From assembly GCA_014729315.1 (NCBI GenBank), contig WJKD01000010.1, positions 1 through 5,642 on the forward strand: a DNA stretch of 5,642 nucleotides, given 5' to 3'. Each line of letters begins with the position of its first letter. The stretch's first letter is position 1. The position numbers were made by a program, and so were the translations under genes. Origin of the DNA: Promethearchaeota archaeon. GTDB lineage: Archaea; Asgardarchaeota; Lokiarchaeia; Sigynarchaeales; SOKP01. Below are positions 1 to 5,642 of the stretch, piece after piece. The notes beneath the pieces are model-generated. The model did not search any database, was not told the DNA's origin, and saw nothing but the letters and a program-made list of their open reading frames with translations.

Positions 1-40
1 ATCTAACTTTTAGGTACCAATAATTTTTTGGCGATATTCA

Positions 41-112
41 ATGAGGAAAGATTTAAAAATAGAAATCATGTTAGGTTTAGCAATAGCCTTATTTCTAATC
101 GCTATTGTTAAC
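41..112 (+). other. N-terminal signal peptide or signal anchor
   Basis: Residues 1-9 are rich in Lys/Arg/Glu and are followed by an uncharged stretch, LGLAIALFLIAIV (11-23), then polar NPNQND. This is the layout of a Sec signal. No convincing AxA cleavage site follows, so it could stay as an uncleaved anchor. With the C-terminal helix, the ectodomain is placed outside the cell. Confidence 0.75.
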
Positions 113-3100
113 CCAAACCAAAACGATTTAAAACCCGATATAAATTCTAAGGAAATAGCGTTAGAAGATTACTATGAGAACAACATAAAGGCGGCAGATC
201 CAGAAATCACCCTACTCACTCCCGAAAATAAAACATATAATGAAGTAATGAGCGGATACTACCCGGGTACCCATTCTTTTGAAAACGATGCAGATGGAAG
301 TTTTCCCTATAACTGGACAGATTATTCTCACGAATATGGATATATCGAAGTAATAAGCGAGAAAAGAAATCATAAAAAGGTACTTAAGTGTTACTCAAAA
401 AATTATACTCAACCTGGGATAGGTAGGCAAATGTATGAAGTTAAACCGGTCTCTGGTACGATTGAATGGTGGATGTTATCTTCCGATGTTTCAAAGCATT
501 CATATTTTTCTGGCTATAATAACTTTTATTTAAACGCATTCTGTATTAGATTTTACAACGGAAAAATTCAATATCAAATTGGACCAAATTGGGTCGAAGC
601 TATGGATGCAGTAAGTAATACATGGTATCATGTGCGGGTTGAATTTGACTGCGCCATCGATAAATATACGCTATGGATCAACGAAAATCAAATAGCATCT
701 GCCATAAATTTCAATAACTTAGGGGATACTATGCATTATACCATTGTAAAAACAATTGATACCGACTGTGAATTGTATATAGATGCCATTGGCTATTCGT
801 GGTACCCTAACTACGATATTGGTGATAATTACATGGAAGGTTTACTACTCAGTTTTCAAAATGACACCAATTTAGATTGGATGGGATATTCCTTAGACGG
901 GCAAAGTAACACAACTGTCTTTGGAAATACTACGATTGTTATGCCTCAAGATGGATTTCATACTATACAAGTCTTTGGAGAAGATTCCATTGGAACAATT
1001 CACCAATCAGATAAAAGACATTTTACAGTAGATGTTCCATTAATTCTAACTTCACCTCAAAATAAGACCTATACAGAACCAATGATCGGTTATTATCCGG
1101 GAACATATAGTTTTGAAAACGATGAAATAGGCGATATTCCTCAAGAATGGATTGATATATCTGAAGGAAACGGATATATTGAGGTAATCGAATCATGGGA
1201 TAACCATAAAAAATTATTAAGAATTCGGGGATTAAGTGGAATGGACGATGGACACGCAGTTAATACATTTTCTTCAAATCAAAATTCAGGAACTATTGAG
1301 TTCTATTGGGGTCACAATGCGACTGGATGTTCCAGATTGTGGATCTACAATGAATTAAACCAATATGCTATCCATATTTCTCTGTTCTATGGAAACAAAT
1401 TAAGTTATTATAATGATTCGTATCAAAATATCGCATCTATAAGTGAAAATAAATTACATCATATTAAATTGGAATTCGATTGTGATACCGATACATACGA
1501 TATTTTTCTCGATGGTGTTTTGGTAAAAAATGATGCAGAATTCCAAAATCCTGCTACTAATCTATCTAAATTGCGATTTAATACGGATGGAGATAGATCT
1601 GCATATATAGATGCGCTTGGATATTCATGGGATCCGAGTTACGAGATTGGTGATAATCTAGATGAAGGTCTATTAGTTAAATTTGAGGAACATAAGATTT
1701 TTGACTGGATAGGGTATTCGCTTAATAATCAAGAAAATGTGACTATATTAGGCGATAAGGTGATAGCTATGCCAGAGGAAGGCTCCCAAACGTTACAAGT
1801 TTTCGCAAACGACTCGTTAGGTACAAATTATGCGTCAAATCTTAGATATTTTCATTATTATCAAGATGCTGTTTTACCAGATGAAATCTCTCTTATAGAT
1901 ATTCACCAAGGCGTTTTGTTTATATACTTAAATTGGACTATAACCGATGATTTCGGCGCTCCATTATGGTACAATGTTTATCGCGGAACTAATGAAGGTG
2001 GTTATAAAAAGCTTCTCGGGACTACAACGAATAACTATTACAACGATACAAGCGCAATTGTGGGGACTCGATACTATTATGTAGTGGAGGTGGAAAATGT
2101 CATAGGTAAAAGTGCTAATTCTTCGGAAGTTAACGGCGTTGCAAGAGATGCTCCATATATTGAATGGCAATCCCCCACCGAATATAGTCATATAAAATAT
2201 CCACAAGGAGTTTATTGTATTTTTAATTTTGAATACGACAAAGCGGGCGTTGACGAAGTAAAGCTTTATTTAAATGGATTTGATTATGGAAGCGTTTGGA
2301 ATAAAGAATTACTAAACTTTACGTATCATGCTGGCGTGGATGGAATAGTAAATGCTACTTTAATAGGTTATTACCAAGGAGCTTTTGTAATACAAGAAAG
2401 TCGAAACTTTACTTTTGCCAAGATAATACACGAAGTCACTGAGATGCTAGATTCTGGTAGAAAATTTTTGGGGAATCAATTGTATTTAATATTGCATGAT
2501 CCACACGGTGATAATAGTTATTCTGGTTATGCTGAATCAACTTCACTTTCGGTTAAAACCACCTCAACACATTCATTCGGATATGGAATTGGGGTCGAGG
2601 TTGATGTAAATTTATTCTGGGTACAATTCGGAGGTTCACTTAATCTAGAACAAAAAAGCACGGATTCTAATAAGGCAGAATTCGTTGTCACTGATACATC
2701 TGAATTGACTTCGAGTCTAGAATCCGAAAATAAAAACTTTATCGGTCCAGGTTACGGAGACCGTTATTGGGGAGAGGCTGTCACCTATAACTGGCAATTA
2801 AGAGCATTTAAAAGAGAATATTTTAATAATACTGTAGTATACGAGGATGCAAAAGTTTATTGGGGACTAATCAGGAGTAATGAAGTTTTTCTTAGCGATC
2901 ACGAAGCACCAGAATCGTGGAGAGCTCAAAATCCTGTGCATAATGGTTGGCAGAATGTAGAATGGACAGATATTAAATCAGATTCTGGAGGAGCAATTCG
3001 ATCGTATGAACATGTTAGTAGTTCAATTGATACTAGAAAGACTACAACAGAAGTAACTATTAATGTTTCAGCTTACGTAAAATCTGGTCCAGTTAAAGTA

Positions 3101-4441
3101 ACCAGTCACGTCGATTTATACTGGGAAAATAGCAGAGAAACTGAAACAACTGAAGAGTTTACAACAAGTTATACAATTTACGACGACGATTCTACGGATT
3201 TTATAAGCCAGGAGTATGGAATTGATAAAAAATTTAATAGCATTATTTTCCGAAGTGTACCTTCAGTTTGCCAAACATCTTACCCTCTAGAACATAATAC
3301 AGCAGATTACATACCACCTATCTTAGATTTTCCCGAAATAGAATTGGATTCTTCTCACGATGATTTGTATCCCTGTAAAGACGACTCACCTATAGTGAGT
3401 GTAGATATTTTTGACGAGGGTGGAATTCAAAATGTCTCAGTCTATTATTCTATTAATGATGGATTAAATTGGGATACAACACCCTTATTAGAGCAAGCAG
3501 CTAATCCTGGAACTTGGCAAGGGTCTATACCTTCTCAAACTCATGGTACGGAAGTACTTTGGTATGTAAAAGCATGGGATCAGGGGGGTTTATATTCCAA
3601 TCGAACAGATCCGCATGGAACTCCCTATTATTACACAGTAATCAATCGTAATCCAACAATCACAGTTTTATCTCCTAATGGAAACGAATCGTATCTAAAA
3701 TCAATTGATATTTCATGGTCTGCCTACGACGCCGATGACGATCCATTAACCTATACATTAGCATATAGCAGTTATGGCGTAGGATGGTGGCTTATAGATG
3801 TTGGTCTCACAGAAAATTCGTATATTTGGAATGTGAGCGAGTTCGAGTATTCCGATTCTGTTCTTGTTAAGGTAATAGTTGACGATGGATTCGGGGGTCG
3901 AAATGAAGACGAAAGCGATTTTCTTTTTTCTTTTGGAGAGTCTATTGGTAATTTAGGTATTGAGATTGTCGACCAGATTTTTACAACCGAAAATTTTAAT
4001 TTAACCTTTTATATCTACGATGAAGATTACAATGGAGTTAATAGTGCTAATTTAGATATGAATTGGAACGGTATGGATACATCAACGAATGTTACAAATC
4101 TTGGATATGGATATTATAAGGCGTCCCTATTTCCTATAACTGTCGAACCAGGTGAAATACCAATATTACTAACAATTAATGTTTCTGCTATGGGATATTT
4201 TGATAAGTATTTCGAAGTTAATATTGCTGTTGATCCCGAAAGCATAGATAAAAATGAAGACTTACCTTCAACTCCACCAGCATCCAGTGATGATGACGAT
4301 AGCGATAACAACGGCACAAATGGAGGTGAGGAAGTTCAATTAATGACTTTAATCCTTATTACCGTGGCACCCGCAGTTTTAATTACATCAGTTGCAGTTT
4401 TTCTTGTCCGGAAACGGTTTAAATCGAGAGGAATAACCTAA
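41..4441 (+). CDS. Large multidomain cell-surface protein with tandem LamG/Ig-like units and C-terminal membrane anchor
   Basis: Predicted extracytoplasmic protein of 1466 residues, probably for adhesion or glycan binding; no catalytic motif is visible. Order: basic start plus hydrophobic helix (about 10-23; signal peptide or anchor), LamG/Ig-like unit 1 (56-331), unit 2 (334-607), Fn3-like (612-704), Ig-like (705-795), central unknown module (796-1090), three beta-sandwich domains (1091-1200, 1201-1298, 1299-1398), acidic linker, transmembrane helix (about 1433-1456), tail RKRFKSR. About 28 N-X-S/T sequons run along the ectodomain, consistent with archaeal N-glycosylation. The nine cysteines form no regular pattern. 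Start: an in-frame TAG at 11-13 limits extension, and the ATG at 41 puts basic residues before the hydrophobic helix; the ATG at 68 would remove them. No clear ribosome binding site precedes it (only GGCGA at 30-34). The reading frame and surface location are firm; the biological role is unknown. Confidence 0.9.
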   Translation: MRKDLKIEIMLGLAIALFLIAIVNPNQNDLKPDINSKEIALEDYYENNIKAADPEITLLTPENKTYNEVMSGYYPGTHSFENDADGSFPYNWTDYSHEYGYIEVISEKRNHKKVLKCYSKNYTQPGIGRQMYEVKPVSGTIEWWMLSSDVSKHSYFSGYNNFYLNAFCIRFYNGKIQYQIGPNWVEAMDAVSNTWYHVRVEFDCAIDKYTLWINENQIASAINFNNLGDTMHYTIVKTIDTDCELYIDAIGYSWYPNYDIGDNYMEGLLLSFQNDTNLDWMGYSLDGQSNTTVFGNTTIVMPQDGFHTIQVFGEDSIGTIHQSDKRHFTVDVPLILTSPQNKTYTEPMIGYYPGTYSFENDEIGDIPQEWIDISEGNGYIEVIESWDNHKKLLRIRGLSGMDDGHAVNTFSSNQNSGTIEFYWGHNATGCSRLWIYNELNQYAIHISLFYGNKLSYYNDSYQNIASISENKLHHIKLEFDCDTDTYDIFLDGVLVKNDAEFQNPATNLSKLRFNTDGDRSAYIDALGYSWDPSYEIGDNLDEGLLVKFEEHKIFDWIGYSLNNQENVTILGDKVIAMPEEGSQTLQVFANDSLGTNYASNLRYFHYYQDAVLPDEISLIDIHQGVLFIYLNWTITDDFGAPLWYNVYRGTNEGGYKKLLGTTTNNYYNDTSAIVGTRYYYVVEVENVIGKSANSSEVNGVARDAPYIEWQSPTEYSHIKYPQGVYCIFNFEYDKAGVDEVKLYLNGFDYGSVWNKELLNFTYHAGVDGIVNATLIGYYQGAFVIQESRNFTFAKIIHEVTEMLDSGRKFLGNQLYLILHDPHGDNSYSGYAESTSLSVKTTSTHSFGYGIGVEVDVNLFWVQFGGSLNLEQKSTDSNKAEFVVTDTSELTSSLESENKNFIGPGYGDRYWGEAVTYNWQLRAFKREYFNNTVVYEDAKVYWGLIRSNEVFLSDHEAPESWRAQNPVHNGWQNVEWTDIKSDSGGAIRSYEHVSSSIDTRKTTTEVTINVSAYVKSGPVKVTSHVDLYWENSRETETTEEFTTSYTIYDDDSTDFISQEYGIDKKFNSIIFRSVPSVCQTSYPLEHNTADYIPPILDFPEIELDSSHDDLYPCKDDSPIVSVDIFDEGGIQNVSVYYSINDGLNWDTTPLLEQAANPGTWQGSIPSQTHGTEVLWYVKAWDQGGLYSNRTDPHGTPYYYTVINRNPTITVLSPNGNESYLKSIDISWSAYDADDDPLTYTLAYSSYGVGWWLIDVGLTENSYIWNVSEFEYSDSVLVKVIVDDGFGGRNEDESDFLFSFGESIGNLGIEIVDQIFTTENFNLTFYIYDEDYNGVNSANLDMNWNGMDTSTNVTNLGYGYYKASLFPITVEPGEIPILLTINVSAMGYFDKYFEVNIAVDPESIDKNEDLPSTPPASSDDDDSDNNGTNGGEEVQLMTLILITVAPAVLITSVAVFLVRKRFKSRGIT
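206..1033 (+). repeat. LamG-in-Ig unit, copy 1 (protein-level tandem repeat, residues 56-331)
   Basis: First of two colinear copies. It opens with an Ig-like first strand (ITLLTPENKTY, 56-66), passes into a LamG/concanavalin-like jelly roll (about 72-254: GYYPG, SFEND, YIEVI, SGTIEWW, WYHVRVEFD, YTLWIN, IDAIGYSW), and then resumes the Ig-like domain (EGLLLSF, DWMGYSLDGQ, TIQVFGEDSIGT, HFTVD). W/Y-H-x-[RK]-[VL]-EFD followed by a strand with a surface loop is typical of LamG-type folds. A likely role is carbohydrate or protein binding; no calcium site can be assigned by eye. Confidence 0.8.
1040..1861 (+). repeat. LamG-in-Ig unit, copy 2 (protein-level tandem repeat, residues 334-607)
   Basis: Second copy, offset from the first by 276-278 residues with almost no gaps: SPQNKTY, GYYPGTYSFEND, GYIEVIE, NHKKLL, SGTIEFYW, HHIKLEFDC, IDALGYSW, IGDN, EGLLVKF, DWIGYSL, QVFANDSLGT. 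By hand count about 41 of 75 residues are identical over the last quarter, and clearly fewer in the jelly-roll core. At DNA level only short blocks match (for example TTTTGAAAACGATG), so the duplication is old and not a recent slippage or assembly artefact. Confidence 0.8.
1874..2425 (+). other. Fn3-like domain followed by Ig-like domain (residues 612-795)
   Basis: Residues 612-704 have the Fn3 pattern: an early strand with L-x-W (FIYLNWTITDD), PLWYNVYRGT, then YYNDT and the tyrosine-corner strand GTRYYYVVEVENVIGKS. Residues 705-795 form another beta-sandwich (APYIEWQSP, VDEVKLYLNG, NATLIGYYQG, RNFTF), close to archaeal Ig-like spacer domains. They probably act as rigid spacers carrying the central module away from the LamG units. 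Confidence 0.6.
2426..3310 (+). other. Central beta-rich module of unknown family (residues 796-1090)
   Basis: This module of about 295 residues does not read as Ig, Fn3, LamG or PKD. It begins with a short helical segment (HEVTEMLDSGRKF), then the turn motif DPHGDNSYSG (820-829). Next come a Ser/Thr-rich alternating hairpin (833-885), a middle part with GPGYGDRYWGE (902-912) and several aromatic strands (YNWQL, VYWGLI), then a second Ser/Thr-rich alternating hairpin (996-1048). It ends at about 1090, where an Ig-like IPPILDFPEI strand starts. Each hairpin has polar outer strands and a Gly/apolar centre, as in beta-pore-forming proteins; that resemblance is by eye only. Function unknown. Confidence 0.5.
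3311..4234 (+). other. Three Ig-like/beta-sandwich spacer domains (residues 1091-1398)
   Basis: Domain 1 (1091-1200) has the common surface-protein pattern: SPIVSVDIFDEGGIQNVSV, W at 1144, GTWQGSIPS, then VLWYVKAWDQGG. Domain 2 (1201-1298) reads NPTITVLSPNGNES, ISWSAYDADDDPLTYTL, YIWNVS, VLVKVIVDDG, a domain type frequent in archaeal exported proteins. Domain 3 (1299-1398) has FNLTFYIYDEDYNGV, WNG, LGYGYYKASL and GYFDKYFEVNIAVDPE, a polymorphic beta-sandwich often next to the anchor. They likely form the stalk nearest the membrane. Confidence 0.6.
4235..4438 (+). other. Acidic linker, transmembrane anchor and basic cytoplasmic tail (residues 1399-1466)
   Basis: A low-complexity stretch rich in Ser, Pro, Asp, Asn and Gly (includes SSDDDDSDNNGTNGG) leads to a helix of about 24 hydrophobic residues (about 1433-1456, LMTLILITVAPAVLITSVAV) and the stop-transfer tail RKRFKSR. 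The linker probably spans the surface layer. No PGF motif precedes the helix, so sorting by archaeosortase is not indicated; a plain C-terminal anchor fits. Confidence 0.85.
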
Positions 4442-4491
4442 TTAACTTTTTTTTATTTTTATATAAAAAAATTATGTAGATTTTGGATTTT
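4442..4491. terminator. Shared convergent terminator region, T/A tracts with 14-base palindrome
   Basis: The 50 bases between the two stop codons contain T8 (4447-4454) and T5 (4456-4460) for the + transcript, and A7 (4465-4471), which reads as T7 for the - transcript. TTTTTATATAAAAA at 4456-4469 is a perfect palindrome. Archaeal RNA polymerase can terminate at T-runs without a GC hairpin, so this block plausibly ends transcripts from both sides. The palindrome itself is too AT-rich to make a stable RNA stem. Confidence 0.6.
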
Positions 4492-5628
4492 TTATTCAAC
4501 CTGAATTGGATACTTTCCCGCAACCTTAGCTGCTCTTAGGAGTGCTTGTATATTTGATGGAGGCATATCCCTTGGAATTTCACAACCAAATGCCAACCAA
4601 TAACCTCCACCTTTAGCTGCAATCCTAATATGCCTAGCGCAATCTTCGTAAACTTGTTGAGCAGTTGCATTCATTAACTTATTATAATTTAAGTTGCCCA
4701 TTATGGTGACTTCGTCTTTAAGGAGCTCTTTTGCCCATTTTAGATCAACTTGATAATCAAACTGTATTGCTCCCCCAGGGTTAGTTTCTTTAACGAATGG
4801 CACGCACTGAGGGACATAGCCGCAACAATGAACTAATGGGTACATGCCCATTTTTTTTATAGCGCTACATAGCTTTTTTTCCGGTTCTAAGACAAATTTT
4901 TTGAAGAAATCGGGAGACATGAAATAACCAGCAGTTTCTCCCGCACCAATGATGTCCGCACCTGCTTCATACATCGCTTTAGATATCTCAATCGCCCAAT
5001 CAGCATACCAATCTAAAATTTCCCTAAATTCGTCAGGATGATCGAGTACATAAAATATAAGGAATGGATCACCACCGCCTAATAAAGCAGTCCCTTGAAA
5101 AGGAGCTTCAAGCCAACCGATTATTGGCACCTCGTCACCAACTTCCTTTTTCGCAAGCTCTATAGCTCTAATTGATTCAGTCAAACGTCCAGCATTCATA
5201 GGATCAACCATGTCAAGTTGTTTGAAATCTTCGTATAATTTTCCATGACTTAGAACGGGTTCCGCAATTCTGGGAACATCATCCTTAGGGAATTCAATCT
5301 TGGCACCTAACGCACCCGCATATATTCCTACATCAGAAGAAAAACATAACGCATCCCATCCAAACGCTTTATAAGCAGTTAATTGTCCTCTAGCCATTAC
5401 CTCTGCTTTGCTTACGTATTCTGAAAATGGAATTCCCGCAAACTTAGCTGAAAAAGTCTGGGCAAACGGCATGAATGGAACTCTATCGGGTTCCTTATGG
5501 TTGAGCGATGTGATTACTCTCTCATACGATGTCATCTCTTGCTTCAAATCTTCCGAAAACTCTTTTACCTTTTGAACCAATTCCTTTACGCCTTTGACAT
5601 AAGCATCAATATTTAAGTTCTGAGCCAT
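4492..5628 (-). CDS. URO-D superfamily cobamide-dependent methyltransferase (MtaA/MtbA/CmuA-like)
   Basis: Cytoplasmic TIM-barrel enzyme of 378 residues, close to the family's usual 330-380. The core begins at about residue 32 with MTSYERVITSLNHKEPDRVP, the typical N-terminus of this branch. Later come GWLEAPFQG (171-179), GADIIGAGETAGYFMSP (223-239), LVHCCGYV (265-272) and AFGCEIPRDMPPSN (346-359). H267, C269 and C349 match the His-x-Cys...Cys zinc site that activates the thiol acceptor in MtaA/MtbA. The MRQAGR motif of true uroporphyrinogen decarboxylase is absent, so heme synthesis is unlikely. Inferred reaction: methyl transfer between a corrinoid protein and a thiol or other acceptor; substrate unknown, no corrinoid protein in view. 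Residues 1-31 are an extra amphipathic helix. The frame stays open to the window edge, so the true start could be residue 32, the ATG used here, or further upstream. It may be 5' partial. Confidence 0.85.
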   Translation of the reverse strand: MAQNLNIDAYVKGVKELVQKVKEFSEDLKQEMTSYERVITSLNHKEPDRVPFMPFAQTFSAKFAGIPFSEYVSKAEVMARGQLTAYKAFGWDALCFSSDVGIYAGALGAKIEFPKDDVPRIAEPVLSHGKLYEDFKQLDMVDPMNAGRLTESIRAIELAKKEVGDEVPIIGWLEAPFQGTALLGGGDPFLIFYVLDHPDEFREILDWYADWAIEISKAMYEAGADIIGAGETAGYFMSPDFFKKFVLEPEKKLCSAIKKMGMYPLVHCCGYVPQCVPFVKETNPGGAIQFDYQVDLKWAKELLKDEVTIMGNLNYNKLMNATAQQVYEDCARHIRIAAKGGGYWLAFGCEIPRDMPPSNIQALLRAAKVAGKYPIQVE

Positions 5629-5642
5629 AGCTTTTGTACCCG

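Noticed and set aside
1..40. Promoter (TATA/BRE) and ribosome binding site for the large gene
   Set aside because: The 40-base leader is AT-rich (AATAATTTTTT), but no segment matches an archaeal TATA box with a preceding BRE well enough, and GGCGA at 30-34 is only a weak ribosome-binding candidate. The promoter may lie before the window.
261..272. GC-rich overlapping palindromes (ACCCGGGT, GGGTACCC)
   Set aside because: They fall in codons for the YYPGT motif, and the second repeat uses different codons there; probably chance.
206..1861. Recent tandem DNA duplication or assembly artefact
   Set aside because: The copies agree mainly at protein level; DNA identity is limited to short blocks, so the duplication is old and the reading frame is intact through both.
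1964..2206. Open frame of 80 codons on the minus strand
   Set aside because: It lies wholly inside the Fn3/Ig-like coding region of the large gene and has an unconvincing composition with no recognisable motif; a shadow of the real frame.
4114..4317. Open frame of 67 codons on the minus strand
   Set aside because: It is antisense to the last beta-sandwich and the acidic linker. Its Ser/Leu-rich run is just the complement of the Asp/Ser linker codons.
4301..4438. PGF-CTERM archaeosortase sorting signal
   Set aside because: There is a Thr/Asn/Asp-rich linker, a hydrophobic helix and a basic tail, but no PGF tripeptide before the helix.
4492..5628. Uroporphyrinogen decarboxylase (HemE) for heme synthesis
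   Set aside because: The MRQAGR substrate-binding motif is absent, and a His-x-Cys...Cys metal site typical of the methyltransferase branch is present.

Overview
The window holds two genes facing each other (convergent), separated by 50 bases. The DNA is AT-rich, neither start has a clear Shine-Dalgarno sequence, and both genes end in a shared T/A-rich block, which suits an archaeon. The large protein is a secreted, sequon-rich chain of beta-sandwich domains with one C-terminal membrane anchor. It carries the archaeal surface Ig-like signature (ENKTY ... GYSLDGQ ... V.A.DS.GT). Together with a methyltransferase of the URO-D/MtaA superfamily, this suggests an Asgard archaeon (Lokiarchaeia-like). 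That placement is inference from style; other archaea rich in large surface proteins are possible.

Positions 41-4441 (+) encode a 1466-residue surface protein. In order it has an N-terminal signal or anchor helix, two tandem copies of a ~276-residue unit (an Ig-like domain with a LamG/concanavalin-like jelly roll apparently inserted in it), an Fn3-like domain, an Ig-like domain, a ~295-residue central beta-rich module of unknown family, three more Ig-like/beta-sandwich domains, an acidic Ser/Pro/Asn linker, a transmembrane helix and a basic tail. The expected topology is outside the cell with a short cytoplasmic tail. The central module is the least explained part. It has two Ser/Thr-rich alternating-strand hairpins that superficially resemble the membrane-inserting segments of aerolysin/ETX-type proteins.

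Positions 4492-5628 (-) encode a soluble cobamide-dependent methyltransferase-like protein (MtaA/MtbA/CmuA branch of the URO-D superfamily). It has a complete candidate zinc triad (H267, C269, C349) and an unusual N-terminal helical extension, and its reading frame stays open to the window edge. It probably moves methyl groups between a corrinoid protein and a thiol or pterin acceptor; its partner proteins are not in the window.

The two genes share no visible pathway and cannot be one operon. They share only the intergenic block, which probably terminates transcription from both sides. I saw no RNA gene, CRISPR array or mobile element.
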